Source: Pyrenula massariospora (Eukaryota; Ascomycota; Eurotiomycetes; Pyrenulales; Pyrenulaceae). Taken from it: a stretch of DNA of 64,000 nucleotides. The stretch lies in assembly GCA_021030905.1 (NCBI GenBank), contig JAGFMI010000009.1, positions 806,001-870,000 on the forward strand. The letters are read 5' to 3'. Position numbers and translations under genes: made by a program. Below, piece after piece: positions 1-11,893 of the stretch; the stretch's first letter is position 1; the number at the start of each line of letters is the position of its first letter. The notes below the pieces were generated by a model that had not been told where the DNA came from, searched no databases, and was given only the letters and a program-made list of their open reading frames with translations.

Positions 1-1
1 G

Positions 2-1282
2 CGTGAGCGTAGCTGGGATTTTGTCCCTCCAGACGTCATACGCCCGCTTGCGTCCATACGGATCAACACGCTCATTATCCTCGTAATGAGACTTGGAATG
101 GAGTGGCGCGGTCTTTCGCTGGCCTCTTCCAACCCGGAGAATGCCCTGTCCGCAGACGGCAATGGCTATGTCATTGGTTCAACAAGTATACGTGGGCTCG
201 GCACAGTAATCAGGTTTGGCAACACCGGCAAGACTTCGCAGCCTACAGCGCGCATTCCAAGCGCGGCTGCTGATAAATTGCTTTTCGGGATACTTCCAGG
301 ATGTCGGACACCAAATAGACAGCCGTTGTGCAGTGAATACAAGCTCATTGGTGACGATCGAAGAGTGTCCTTCCGGCAGATCTTCGAAGACCTACGTGTT
401 AGCGATCGTACAATCGAAGACTTTTGCGATCGGGCCCTAAGAGAGAAACATGGATTTCGGGAGAGGATCTTCATTCGATGTGCCATCAATGACACGCTCG
501 TCTTGCTTTGCCCATTCCTGCCCTTAGAGAATTGCCCTAACACCGACGTTGTTTTCTACGCCTGGTCCGGACAAAATCGAATGTGTTCGCTGGTGATGTG
601 GGAAACGAGGAGACCGCTCTTTACACTGCTGGGCGCCCGTCCGAGAACAAAAGAGATGGATTACATCTATTCCGCCCTCAAGGAACTAGAAGGAAAAGAG
701 GAATATAAATACGACTACTACCACGTCCCCCGCACCGCTCCTCGATCAGTCATGAACATGACCCAAGAACCCAACATCCCTCGACCGGACCCCAAAACCG
801 TCCAAAACTTCGCCAACCACCTGCGCAGCTTATTCAACCACACAACCGCCTACTTCGACAACCTCCAAGGCCCCTCGCTCTCCCCCGCCAACGAGAAAAC
901 CCACCCCACCCCGCAGCTCACCTACACCGACCTGGTCGGCGCCCACGCCGAGCTCCGCTGGCACGCCGGCGCCTTCGTCCGCGACGCCGGGCGCTTCCTG
1001 CACTGGCGACCGCAGGGAGACCCGGCCTGGCCGCGGCCGTCGCCGGGTTTTCCGGAGGCGTGGGACACGACGTACGCCACTGTGGAGAGGTTGCCGGAGC
1101 TGTGTGAGGATCTGAGGAGGAACAAGGGGTGCCGGTTGAGCAACGAGAGCATGGAGGAGGCGTGGTGGATGCTGCAGCTGAGGGGGGTTGTGTGGACGAT
1201 GAGCGTGAATTGTTTGAATCCGGGGGATGAGCCGATTGCGTCGAGTTTTTGTGAGAATCAGACGTTGGTTTGGATGAGCTGA
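2..1282 (+). CDS. Conserved fungal protein of unknown function, 5' partial
   Basis: The reading frame is open from base 2 to the stop at 1280-1282, 426 codons, and enters the window already running. The ATG at 86 is therefore probably internal: the codons before it read RERSWDFVPPDVIRPLA, which looks like genuine protein. From memory, the SWDF...PLA opening followed by a Gly-Met-Glu-Trp stretch and a STSIRGLG block resembles a fungal family sometimes labelled modin-like; I could not verify this and no catalytic motif is visible. The C-terminal half has a Trp-rich block (residues roughly 310-400). Coding-strand composition goes from C-rich around 780-1000 to G-rich after about 1040. It is convergent with the LanC-like gene. 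Coding status is firm; function is unknown. Confidence 0.7.
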   Translation, partial: RERSWDFVPPDVIRPLASIRINTLIILVMRLGMEWRGLSLASSNPENALSADGNGYVIGSTSIRGLGTVIRFGNTGKTSQPTARIPSAAADKLLFGILPGCRTPNRQPLCSEYKLIGDDRRVSFRQIFEDLRVSDRTIEDFCDRALREKHGFRERIFIRCAINDTLVLLCPFLPLENCPNTDVVFYAWSGQNRMCSLVMWETRRPLFTLLGARPRTKEMDYIYSALKELEGKEEYKYDYYHVPRTAPRSVMNMTQEPNIPRPDPKTVQNFANHLRSLFNHTTAYFDNLQGPSLSPANEKTHPTPQLTYTDLVGAHAELRWHAGAFVRDAGRFLHWRPQGDPAWPRPSPGFPEAWDTTYATVERLPELCEDLRRNKGCRLSNESMEEAWWMLQLRGVVWTMSVNCLNPGDEPIASSFCENQTLVWMS

Positions 1283-1787
1283 AGGGGAAAGAGGTATATT
1301 GGTGCTGTACCACTTGCATGTTGTTGAAAGATGAAGAATATAGGATGCGAGGACCGCTGTGCCTGCAACCGTCAGAATGGCGGAGCTCATTTTGCGATAG
1401 ACCCTAGAACTAGAACTAAAAATATTTGTCAGTCCTAGAACTGCAAAGTGAACGGCTCTTTATCCCAGGCCGATTTCGATAAGCCTAAGTAAATGAATCG
1501 AGACAACGAGTGCAGTAAAGCTGGAGCAAATCTAGACATGTGTAGTTGTAGGCCACTTAATACCTCACTACCATCCCAAGTATCATCCCCCAAAATGAGA
1601 GCCGATAGATGGACAAAGAGAAAGCTGGAAAATGACAAGTCCTACGTTGCAAGTTGCGGAACGCCGACATCTCTACGGAGGAGGCGATCACTTGATAACA
1701 CCCCATAGACCCCAACAGCAGGTTATAGAAACACACAACTCCCTAACCACTCATAACTGCCCCCTTACCATCACCACAACCCCCCAA
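1283..1787. other. Intergenic, convergent 3' ends
   Basis: This spacer lies between two convergent genes. I see no convincing ORF, RNA or repeat; 1750-1900 is strongly C-rich because it runs into the end of the LanC-like gene. Confidence 0.5.
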
Positions 1788-2900
1788 TCAAACATCATTA
1801 TACCCCACCACCATTCCCCCCACCCCCTTCCCCGCCACCGCCCAAGCCCACGCCCTCCCGGCCTCTCCCCCAAAAAGCCCCCACGGATGATCACTCCTCC
1901 TGCCCACCCCCACCCTCCCCAACCTCTCCGCACAACTCCCCTCCAGCAGCGCCATCCTCTCCCCCTCCCCCTCCAGCGCCAACGCATTCCCGCTCGCCCC
2001 GTGACACAGACACGCCTCCTTCTCGATATCCCCGCGCGCCCGCACGCACTCCTCCCCCCTCGCAATCGCCTGCGCGATCCTCGACGCGAGGGAGGGGTAG
2101 TGCTCCGCGATCGCGCGCAGGCTGATGAGCACCCCCGGCGCGCCGTGGCAGAACTGCACCAGCCGATCGCCGTTGCTGTCCGCGCTGCTGGTGGGCCAGT
2201 TGCCGGAGGGGAGCTGCGCGTCCAGGAGCGCCGCGAGGGGGGGCGCGAGGGCGGCGTAGACGGGGGTAGCGGAGGCCGGGGGGAGCAGGGTGGCGGCGGA
2301 GAGGGTGGTTTGGGTGATGATGCCGATGGTGCCGTGGGCGGCGCCGAGGTAGGGGAACCCGCGCCAGGTCCAGGGGTGGGGGGTGGTGAGGATGCGGTGG
2401 ATTACGGCGCGGGTGGTGGATTGGAGGGTGGTTGTTATTGTGTTGTTGAGGGAGGAGGGGGTTTTGGAGAAGTGGGTGTGTAGGCGGCGGAGGATGTAAA
2501 GGAGGCCGGAGAAGCCGTAGAGCCACTCGTTTGAACAGAGAGACGGATCATTTTGGGTGAACTGTGTGGCGGTGGTGCATAGCTCGCCGATTTTGGGACC
2601 AGCAGTCAACGGGTCGAGCAGGCAGGAGAGGGTGGTTGAGGAGAGGTAGTTGTTCGCGATGCCGCAGTGGGAGGGGTCGAGGTCTTTGGCTCGAGGGGTG
2701 TTATCGAAGTAGCGGCGTGCCCAAGTTTCTAGATCGTATCCTTGGACTTTGAGGTCAGGATAGAGAGGGGAAAGAGAGAGAAAACAGAGACTAATAGAGT
2801 CGAGGCCATCGAAGAAGCCTACTGAGCGAATTGGTGAGCCGGGGGGGCAACCCGTTAGAAGTCGGTTTAAGGAGGCAAGGAGCTCTGTCTCAGGATCCAT
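1788..2900 (-). CDS. LanC-like (LANCL) protein
   Basis: This single-exon gene encodes 370 residues from the ATG at 2898-2900. It shows the LanC signature motifs in order: GAAHGTIG (about 186-193), FCHGAPG (250-256) and LCHGASGN (298-305). Cys251, Cys299 and His300 match the three zinc ligands of the LanC/LANCL alpha-toroid fold. In bacteria LanC cyclases add Cys thiols to dehydroamino acids in lantipeptides; animal LANCL proteins add glutathione to dehydroamino acids in proteins. Which of these applies in fungi is not shown by the sequence. There is no signal peptide, so it is probably cytosolic, and no LanB/LanM partner or lantipeptide precursor lies beside it. Length fits the eukaryotic family. 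The coding strand turns G-rich over the last 300 bases. Family assignment is confident; the substrate is unknown. Confidence 0.85.
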   Translation of the reverse strand: MDPETELLASLNRLLTGCPPGSPIRSVGFFDGLDSISLCFLSLSPLYPDLKVQGYDLETWARRYFDNTPRAKDLDPSHCGIANNYLSSTTLSCLLDPLTAGPKIGELCTTATQFTQNDPSLCSNEWLYGFSGLLYILRRLHTHFSKTPSSLNNTITTTLQSTTRAVIHRILTTPHPWTWRGFPYLGAAHGTIGIITQTTLSAATLLPPASATPVYAALAPPLAALLDAQLPSGNWPTSSADSNGDRLVQFCHGAPGVLISLRAIAEHYPSLASRIAQAIARGEECVRARGDIEKEACLCHGASGNALALEGEGERMALLEGSCAERLGRVGVGRRSDHPWGLFGGEAGRAWAWAVAGKGVGGMVVGYNDV

Positions 2901-3507
2901 AGGGCCCGTTGTCGAGAAGTGTAGAAGAACGAAGAAACGGGCGCTACTCAGTGTTGTGAACTCTCAGTGATATCGCTTGCAGCGATCGAGCGTCTCTGCA
3001 TAGATGTTGCTCGATGGGTCCCCGCGAAAATGCCTACTCTTAATGAAGAAATTTGGATTGCGAAAGCCCTAATGTAGACATTTCAAGGAGTTTCCATCTT
3101 GTCGGTGTCTTTGTAAGTGGCTGTAAGGCATGCAATACCGAACTAAGTTCCAAGAACCACTGTAAAGGGAGACGCTTCCTTGAGAATGGTTAGATAGACA
3201 AAAGTCTGAGTCTCAGAAGGTGTGCTGCATTCAAATATTGGCCAGGCGGGCACCAGTGCCAGTAATCAAATGTGCTACAGATTGTGATCCCGGCTCTAAC
3301 TGTAAGAAGCCTGACTTATCTTCTACTAGCTTCGACGTTCCCACCTTTCCAATATTTACATTTATTACGATTACCTATTCTACTGCGTCTTAGTATGACG
3401 GAGCCAAACCTGACCAGCTCAGGAAGACAAATTACGCCTCCTCCATCCCGTTGCCCTCCCAGTCGGCGCCAGCACCTCTACACCGTGCGTTATCACTTTC
3501 TCCTCGA
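2901..3507. other. Intergenic
   Basis: This holds the upstream region of the LanC-like gene and the 3' flank of the GH5 gene. The only open stretch (3272-3511, plus) has no recognisable motif and I do not call it. Confidence 0.4.
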
Positions 3508-4570
3508 CTAAACCGAACCTAAAATCTGTGGCAAGATATGTACATATGCTTTCCCTTGTGGCGGCTCCATATCGAAAATGTAATCCTTAAACCATGGCCC
3601 ACCACCCCACCAGATCCCGCCCAGCCACACATCCTTGTTGTCACCCATAAATCGCACCATATCCGTCACGGCATGATAGCATAGATCATTGTCCCCTCCC
3701 GCAAACTCCCCTATCACGGCCTTCTTTCCGTTCTCTTTCAACCATTGCGTTGCATCTCTCAGGCGCTCTGAGCCGATAATTGGGCTGACGCATTGGTCTG
3801 TCTTGCCAGAGCCATCGTCATCGAGGTATTGGTGCATTTCAAAGATGATCTTGTTCTGAGGGTCAGTGAGCTTGATCATATCAGTGTTGAACTGCCGCCA
3901 TTTCCATGCACCCGTATATGAATTCCCCTCGACGAAGATGTACTGCGTTGTGGCCCCGGCAGCACGGATCCCGTCTATAGCTGCTTGGTTGAGGCGTACG
4001 ACAAGATCCTCATCCATGTCGTGGTACTCATTGTTTGTGTCGAAGATGACGTGGTCATTGCCATTGAACTTGGTGGCGAGGTTGGTCCAGAAAGTTTGGA
4101 AATCCGCAGTGTTAGAGATGACTGCGCCGTTGTATCGGCCATAATTGTGTGGGTCAATGACGGCATAGCCACGCTTGTCGGTGATATGGGTGACGACTGT
4201 GCTTAGCATGGCGAGATAGGGTCCTTCTATCGAAGCAGTCATGCTTCCGGGGGCGAGGCGCTCCATCAAGAAGGGAATGCGGAAGATGTTGAGGCCCTGG
4301 TTCATCAGAGTGTCGATGGTAGCAGTGCTAGGGAAGTTGTAGTCTTTGTCGTAAACTCCCGGGAGGTTATGCTCGCCAAATTCGGCACCGGATTGATTTA
4401 CCCCGAACCCTTAAGAAATGTTAGCCGTAGCATGAAACCGGGAAAGAGTCAGGGATGAGAAGCCTACATTGAAAGTTTCTGACGCGTTTGGTGGGATTCT
4501 TTTCGACCGGCGCTGCCGAGGTCAGGACTACAGTGGTGGTTACAGCTGTTATGAGCTGTACTAATTTCAT
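3508..4570 (-). CDS. GH5 endo-beta-1,4-glucanase, secreted
   Basis: Two exons, 4570-4468 and 4409-3508, are joined across a 58-bp intron (GTAGGC...TTAAG, with a GCTAAC branch site). The join restores the GH5 opening FQWFGVNQSGAEFG and gives 334 residues. The N-terminus (MKLVQLITAVTTTVVLTSA) is a signal peptide followed by a short propeptide. Glu161 (NNEYHD) is the expected acid/base and Glu268 (VIGEFAGG) the nucleophile. These mark the fungal GH5 cellulase type that hydrolyses internal beta-1,4-glucosidic bonds outside the cell. No CBM1 cellulose-binding module or Ser/Thr linker is present at either end, so it would act as a bare catalytic domain. The start is the first ATG and fits the signal peptide. 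Confidence 0.9.
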
Positions 4571-5726
4571 ATCGAACAGAGCAGGCGTCTAGCCTGGAAA
4601 AATTGGTGAAAAACGAGGGACCGAAGGAGTAAAACGGAACTAAACGTGTGTAGGCCAAACAAAAGAAATTGAGACTATGCCTTGCCTTTTAAAATGAAAA
4701 AGGCTTGCTTTTGCCAGAGTCAATTTAAGTCCAATGAATACGAACTCCACCTAGTTGTAAGCAAAGCAACAGAATTGAAAACGCAATTGCCTCCACCTAG
4801 ACATCTACGAAGGGGCTAGCCAAGCGGAATAGTTCGACCTAAGGTCGCCGCTGGAGTTCATACTAGTACTCTTTTGACCTGACGATAGTGTGGTGCAGGG
4901 ATCGCTATGGTCGTATTGTCTTTGAGCCGACATTTCTCGTTTGGGGCTTTGAAGTAATGGTTGGTGCGGATGGAGATGAAATAAAACGTGCGGTCGAAGG
5001 TGGACCCTGTTGGTAGCTTCGGCCAAGAGCTGGAGTGCATGAACAAGGTGTTCCCGGTGCAAAATCAGAACTCCAGACGTTCTGAATGTATCAATATGAG
5101 GATCAATCACATTACATGCGTGAAATTTGATGTTGTTGGTCGTGAACGTGTTATGGTGCTATGATATCGCCGGGAGGCCACTTGCGGATAGTCTCTTCAA
5201 AGCCTCCGTTGTCGCTCTACCTGCGCCACCCACCACGAGGAAGAGCTGCTTCGGTGTCTCCTATTGGATCAGACGTTGTCTTGAAACTCTTAAACTTTAC
5301 TATGCTCGGAAAGCAGTCTTTACGAAATTTTGCGCAAGCTAAGAAAGCTCGCTGTATCAAAAGAGGCTAATTATCCTTGAATACGATGGACTACCAGCAA
5401 ACTATAGCAAACTCAACATAGGCAACCATCTTGTTACATACCTTTCAAGTCCTCTTGCAGTCTGCAAAGCTCGATACCTTTACAAACGTATTTTCAGATT
5501 ATGGATCCTGAAAAGGAGGCTGTCAGTAGTCGAAGGAGGCTTAATTAGCCTTTAAGGAGAGCACTCGACGGGATACTAAAGATACTTGTATCCCAGATCA
5601 TGCAAATGCTCAATTCTACACCAAACGACCAGTGATGCTTCGGTAATTATGTACAGAAAAATTTGTTACAGCGCTGTTAACGTGTCAAAGAAACGCTTGC
5701 GATAGCCTGGGCTTGCAATGGCCTGG
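4571..5726. other. Intergenic with one doubtful short ORF
   Basis: This separates the GH5 promoter from the 3' end of the ABC transporter gene. The minus frame at 5046-4858 (62 codons) reads like protein (PTGSTFDRTFYFISIRTNHY), but it has no clear start, partner exon or known motif. I see nothing else. Confidence 0.3.
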
Positions 5727-8700
5727 CTATCTCTTCTCCACCAGGATGAAATGCATGGCCAGATACCCTAAGATCAAGAAAACTCCGATAAAGACAGCTA
5801 GGCCGATGATATCAGCCCACATCGCAAGAGCATCGAAACCGAATGAACTGAGAATAGATGCGCCAGGAACTTCGATGTCGAGGCCAAACTTGTGGTCGAT
5901 CAAGGTTAGGTATCGAACCTCATTCACTATCAATGATTCAAAGCCATAGTGGAAAATTGAAAGCTTCAAACTACGTTAGTTTCTAACGATTAGAGAAAAT
6001 TCGGCGGGAACACTCACCGTCTGCAACCACAAAGCACCCTTTGGTATCTTGTCGTGATTTAGAAGCAAGCCCGCAAAAAGCAGACTGAATAGCATGGTCA
6101 GGCTCCCTATTAGGTTTGCGACAGATGCTTCCCTAAAAACAATCCCAATGAAGAGACAGATCGCTGCAGCCGCAAAATTGAAGAGGACCAAGATCAAGAT
6201 GAATTGGAAGAATTCTGGCCACGCCGGAACGAGACCCACCATCGGATAGACGATCACGCCGAGAATAATCGGCGGAATCAAGCGTAGGGGGACAATGTCG
6301 AACACCACCTTGGCAGCAAAATATGTAATGGGATGATAGTATCTATTGGCCCGCTCGCGCATGAACAAGAGCCGCTCAGACTGGAACACTGTCAGAGAAG
6401 TTAAAGTGCTGAAGCCGAACAAGGCGAGTATGAAAAAGAATAGACCCAGTCGATTCTGGAAGCCGGCAATATCTTCAGTCAAGCCATAGAACAAGTAGCC
6501 TGATAAAACCGCGAGTAAGATTGCGATCGCATAATGTGTGAGCATTAACATTGGATTGCGGTAGAGATTCCGCCACATACGCTGCGACAAAATGATAAAC
6601 TGCCGCGGGAGACTGACGTGACGGTACGTTCTTTTAATACTTTTAGAGCTACCATTGACAGCATCTTGTTGTCCACCATTCGCGGCAGTCGCGCCGTGAA
6701 CGGCTGCATTGATTTCGTCGTGAATAGAGCTCGCAACTTCTGAGTTGACATAGCTTGAAACAATGATATCAAGGCCTGTGTCTTGATTCAATGCTGTTGG
6801 CAGCAAATGGTCGGGATCTTCCAGAATTTGCGGCGGCACTGCCCCGTGCTGCCTTGAAAGTCTGAGCCAATCCTGATGATTCATACTTTTACCCGAGACA
6901 TTGTCCTCATCGTCCGTTCGGGGAGTCGGCGGTGTATTGTCATCTGTATTGCTTTTCTTCCGCGTATAAAGCTGACGGTCTTGCTTCTGCTTGAGAGACT
7001 GCCTACGTCGGGTTTTAGGGCGTCCTAAAGATTCCTTTGGACTCCCATAATTGGTCGTATCGGCACTGATATTTGATGCGCTCGCAATCGACTTGATCGC
7101 TCTCATACTACTAGACGTTGTCTTGAGTCCATCTCTCTGGGTCAGGTCGATAGGTTCTTCTTCCGATATGGGAGACTGAGCGGTACCAGCATGCATGGTC
7201 AGATCGACAAGGTAATCAGCAATGTTGAAGCCTGGCGGGCATGAGAATCCAATATGGTCAAAATAGGCTTGGCAAGCGGAGAAGGGACCTGAGTAGACCG
7301 TGTTGCCTTTTGCAAGCAACACAAGCTGATCGAACAAGGCGACGATGTTTGAACGGGGTTGATGAATGGTGAAAATCACCGTCCGGTTGTAGGTCTTTGC
7401 AAGGGTCACTAAGCATTCCACCACATTAAATGCATTGAAAGCGTCGAGTCCACTTGTTGGCTCATCAAGGAAAAGGATGCTTGGACTGGTGACCAGCTCG
7501 CAGGCTATACCGACTCTGCGTTTCTCACCTCCGGATATGCCTCGTCCCCGACCTTCCTCAGATCCTATAATCTGATCTTTTATGTGGTAGATACCGAGCT
7601 GTCTCTCCACTTCGTAAGCCCTTTGTTCTTTGGCGTTTCGACCCATGTCACGTGGTAATCTCAGCAACGCGCTCGTTAGAATTGTTTCATGAACAGTCAA
7701 CGTTGGCAACATTGTGTCTTCTTGATCAACAAAACCGACAACGCTTCGGAAATCATTGTCATCAACAATTTCCCCATTGACGTAGAAGTTACCTTCCGTC
7801 ACTCCGCGTTTATTCTTTCGAGCAAGTATGTCGAGAAATGTAGTCTTGCCGGCCCCTGAAGCACCCATGATTGCCATTAGCTCTCCGGAATGAGCGACTC
7901 CTTGGATGCCAGACAATATCTGCTTGCCATTGAGATTGTAAGAAACATTTTCAAATTGAAGCGATGCCGGTTTATGTTCAGACAAGAGTTTAGCGCCTTC
8001 GTCATCAGAGTCGTCTAACCGTATGGCGCCGTATTTTCTATACTCCGCTCTTCGGGCAAGATACCAGCCGACCAATATCAAAGCTACCACTAGCAAGGCG
8101 CAGCCAGCTATAACGCCAGCAATGACCGGAGTGTTGATCTCCTTAATCGGTTTCTGATACCCTGGGACGTCCGTTTTGTAAAGGCACTCCCCAGACCGGC
8201 ATGATAGGGAGATGCTTTTATCGCCGAAGATTTGTTTTATGAGGTCGTTCATAGCCGGCTCCTCAAAATAGCTAGAGTCTGTCAGACTCCCTGGTAGAAG
8301 TTGCGACCTAAATGTTGCAGGCCCCTTAATTTCTTCCTTCAAAAAGTCTCCAATGTCGACAGAACCTTCCTCGCCGCAGAGCATTCGTCCTCGAATACAT
8401 TTGCATTTGATGTTGTCACACTCGTATCTTGTTTCATTGCGATCTTCGTAGTTTGCCCCTGACCAAGAACAAGTGTCGAGGGCGCAATAGAATGATTCTT
8501 TTTGGTCCACCCAAAACTGGAAGTTGCAAGTCTCGTCATCGGCGTTGCAAGAAAATGTAGCTTGGGGTTTTTGTTCTTTCAGTTGGTCCAGAATCTTCCG
8601 GTTTGTAACATTACACATCTGAAAGTTTTCCTTGACCACTGGACCATGCTTGTAGCAGACCCCACCCTGTCCGTCTGCTTGCGGAGGCATCATTGCGTTG

Positions 8701-9083
8701 CATGCGAAGTCCTCGGTACACACATTGCAGTTGACACCCTCCCAGCCCTCTTCACAATCACAGTATTTGCCTTCTCTTGGAGCCCTTTGCTTGCCATCTG
8801 CTAACGACCCACACACTGGCTGCGAGCAGTCGTCCCCGCCGAAACCTGGTGGACAAGTACATTTTCCATTGTATTGACTGCATTCAGCATACTGAGCACA
8901 GGCAAATTCTTCATACTTGCAGTCGAAGCATCTCGGACATTCTGGGCAGCCCGGGGGACGCTCGTCCTGCAAAGAAAATGGCGACTGAATAAGGCTGGAG
9001 CTGCTAACGTTTCTGTATGCGCTGACGGTGCATATCGAGGGGATAAGGAGGATTTGAGAGATGGCGAGACTGATTGAGCGCAT
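5727..9083 (-). CDS. ABCG-type half transporter, Adp1-like, with EGF-like ectodomain
   Basis: Two exons, 9083-6018 and 5963-5727, flank a 54-bp intron (GTGAGT...TTTGAAG, branch AACTAAC) and give 1,100 residues; the splice restores [14 protein letters not shown]. In order: signal peptide ([20 protein letters not shown]), a Cys-rich EGF-like ectodomain (about 40-250), a TM helix near 320-340, an ABC domain with Walker [10 protein letters not shown] (about 407-415), signature ISGGEKRR (about 516) and Walker B ILFLDEP (about 537), a charged linker, and an ABC2 membrane domain. This layout is that of the yeast Adp1/fungal ABCG group; the substrate is unknown. The open frame extends upstream to about 9191 but without an ATG, so 9083 is the first credible start. 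It is divergent from the aminotransferase gene. Confidence 0.92.
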
Positions 9084-9603
9084 GGGGACTACTGAGCTGA
9101 CGGTGGTGACGTGCGAAGGCACCCGGTTGATGCGGAGCTTGAGGATAGAGGAGAGGAAGGAGAGAGCGAGGTACGATGTGAAAGGGTTCAAATGTCCTGT
9201 ATAGTTATCATGGGGAAGACCTGAGCTTGGGTGGGTCTGGCGAAGACTGCGAGAAATTGCAGCAGGTCATAAGACAGCTTGATAGGGTATGGAGGGTGCA
9301 TCACGATTGCGGGAAGCTTGAGGTGTGGCGGGGAGATTATTGGAGCTGGAGCCGGAATAGCTTCCCGCCGAGCCTTGGCTGCCCCTTCGCCTGATCCTGC
9401 CATGTCTCAACGACTTCGCTAAATTTCACCCCACACAACGCCCGTCTTAAGGCCGTCGACATCGTCACGCCTTTTCTTGACAACGCCAAATACCCAACCT
9501 TTCACAATGGATGTCTGCCCATATAAGCCAGTTCTGCCAAAATCTCCCAAAGTGCAACTTGTTCGCATCAATGTTTGGCGAGCCTTGACACCAATATTTG
9601 AAT
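9084..9603. other. Divergent promoter region
   Basis: About 520 bp lie between the ABC transporter and aminotransferase starts and must hold both promoters. I see no conserved gene in it; the minus ORF at 9403-9188 has no motif. Confidence 0.4.
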
Positions 9604-10860
9604 ATGGTTAAAGTCGAAACTTTTGAGGTGGAGGCTGTATGTATGTCCCCTTTCTCCACCACATGAGCTTACATAGTTTAGTGGATGGATGACCATGAGA
9701 CGACCGCCAAGTACAATATAGCAGAGACATGTGCCTCGTCTATATCAGTCGACGATTTGGTAGCTCTGTCGTCCGACAAAACCTCGCCGCTTTCTACTTC
9801 ATTAAAGCTACTGTATGGCGACATTCGAGGCAGTAATGCCACCAGATCTGCACTTGCAGGTCTCTATTCAGCCAAGGCCAGCTCTATGCTGCCAAAGGAA
9901 AATATTCTTCTCACTCCTGGGGCAATATCTGCCAATTTTCTGGCCTTCTACACCCTCATCCAACCCGGAGACCATGTTATATGCCACTACCCGACCTACG
10001 AACAACTTTACAAAGTACCGACGTCCCTCGGGGCAGAAATATCCCTTTGGCGGGCGAAAGAAGACCAAAAATGGCAGCTGGACATCGAAGAGCTCAGGGC
10101 GCTCATCAAACCCACCACTCGGCTTATAATTGTCAATAATCCTAATAACCCTACCGGCTCTGTCATTCCGAAAAGCACACTTGAGAGCCTTATTGAAGTC
10201 GCTCGCGAGCACAAGATCACCATCCTCAGTGACGAAGTGTACCGCCCGCTTTTCCATAGCATCAACCCGATGGACGAGGAATTTCCCCCTTCGCTCTTAA
10301 ATATGGGCTACCCTGATGTCCTAGTTACAGGCTCCATGTCCAAAGCTTATGCTTTGGCAGGCATTCGTGTTGGCTGGATCGCATCAAGAAACCGTGACCT
10401 GATTGAAGATCTTGCCTCTAGCCGACACTACACGAATATTTCCGTGTCCCGACTGGATGACCATGTTGCCGGGTTCGCGCTCAAGGAGGCAACCATCCAC
10501 GGTCTTCTGGGTCGTAACATTCAACTCGCCAAATCAAACCTCGTCATGCTAGAAAACTTTATCGAACGACATCCGTGGGCTTGTGACTGGATAAAACCTG
10601 TCGCAGGGACGACGACCTTCGTCAAATTCTCGAAAATGGGAAAACCTGTTGATGATGTTGCGTTTTGCGAAAGATTGCAGGAGAAGACCGGCGTTTTTTT
10701 CGTGCCTGGCTGCAAATGCTTCGGCAATGGCGTTGACTTCAAAGGCTATGTGCGTATTGGATTTGTGCAGGAGGAATCTGTGCTAAGAGAAGGATTGGCA
10801 GAATTGAAGAAGTTCTTGGAAGATGACTTCGAAAATGTTCCGGTCGTAAAAAAGCAGTGA
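9604..10860 (+). CDS. Fold-type I PLP-dependent aminotransferase
   Basis: Exon 1 (9604-9636, MVKVETFEVEA) and exon 2 (9682-10860) are joined across a 45-bp intron (GTATGT...TTTAG), giving the opening VEAWMDDHETTAKYNIAET and 403 residues. The class I/II aminotransferase signature is complete: VNNPNNPTG (162-170), SDEVY with PLP-contacting Asp195 and Tyr198, the Schiff-base Lys232 in SMSKAYALAGIRVGW, and a phosphate/carboxylate Arg near the C-terminus (YVRIGF). The enzyme transfers amino groups between amino and keto acids; the exact substrate cannot be read. There is no targeting signal, so it is probably cytosolic. It shares its upstream region with the ABC transporter, but nothing shows a joint pathway. 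Confidence 0.9.
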
Positions 10861-11893
10861 CGTATCCAGGTGGCCTGTCAATCATGGCTCTGAAGCCATC
10901 CTCAAGAAGGAGGGCGTCATTGTCTAACCAATACTCAATCAAAACCCTGCTCATCCTGACCTATTGATCTGAATCTTATGTGGTGATCTTAAGACTTGAT
11001 TGCCGACGTATCTCCTTAAAGCTTTGGGCTGGAAATATATCGCCATGAAGTCACTCACCATCGACCAAGGCTGAAGACTGTCGACTGCCCAATAGCTGGA
11101 TGTGTGAATATTGGCTTGATGGATTGAATAGCACCCGCAAGCCAATGTCATGGATCATGAGATATACCTGAGAGTCATAGCTCAGAAAACATATGGTCAA
11201 GGAGGCCCCTGGAGAGATTCTTTTTATTTCTTTGATTAGGGATCTACCCTAAAACCTAAGGGCTTATTTGATCACAGGACTAAGCTTAGAGACTCTTGAG
11301 TTCTTAGACTTATTTGGACTTCCAGAGCAGAACCGACATACTTTAGGTAGGTAGCCACTGATCGCTCACAACAGCCTTATGCGATGCCAAGCCAGCCTGG
11401 GCGCATTGTCCCCGCAACCCCAAGAAGGCAAAGTGACTGCCTTCACTTTGCACCCTTGCATCCATCCTTTGCACTAAGCTCCAGGACAGTACACTCAGCT
11501 GTAAATGGTTGTTGGTGGCTCACTTTCCATGAAGATGCCTAGCTTCATGTATTTAGTCTCCTCGTCGAAGAATAGGTTTAGGATTCAACATCCTGCCAAT
11601 CATGGAGTCTCGATTCCTAATGCAATACATCATGATCCGCAACACTTTGGTTTGCGGCTGGAAGAAGGACACAATGACTTTAGACCGCATCACTGGCGAG
11701 ATGTTGCCAATAGGTAGGGGATAGCTTTGTTCCTATTGGTGTCGAGCCTGTCTTCTCTCTTCGACGTCCTTTACGCGGCTTTTCAAATTGTCCTTTGCGT
11801 TGTAATGGAGTGCATTCAATATCTGCAGATTCCTTCCATTGTCATTCGGTTAGGCAACACGGGAAAAGCATAGTTACTAAATCTACGTTCGCC
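10861..11893. other. Intergenic
   Basis: One kilobase separates two plus-strand genes. The ORF at 11505-11717 and the frame extending the SDR upstream of 11894 show no protein signature. Short direct repeats of CTTATTTG near 11261-11315 are not flanked by inverted ends. Confidence 0.4.

Noticed and set aside
1632-2526. Long ORFs overlapping the LanC-like gene on both strands
   Set aside because: They are Pro/Arg/Gly-rich shadows of skewed sequence; the LanC motifs show which frame is real.
9084-9191. 36 extra N-terminal residues on the ABC transporter
   Set aside because: The frame is open, but there is no ATG; the first ATG at 9083 gives a proper signal peptide.
11260-11330. Possible terminal repeat of a small DNA transposon
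   Set aside because: The repeated CTTATTTG words are direct, not inverted, and no second end or target duplication is visible.
11795-11893. 33 extra N-terminal residues on the SDR
   Set aside because: The extension lacks an ATG start and family-like sequence; 11894 gives the normal length.
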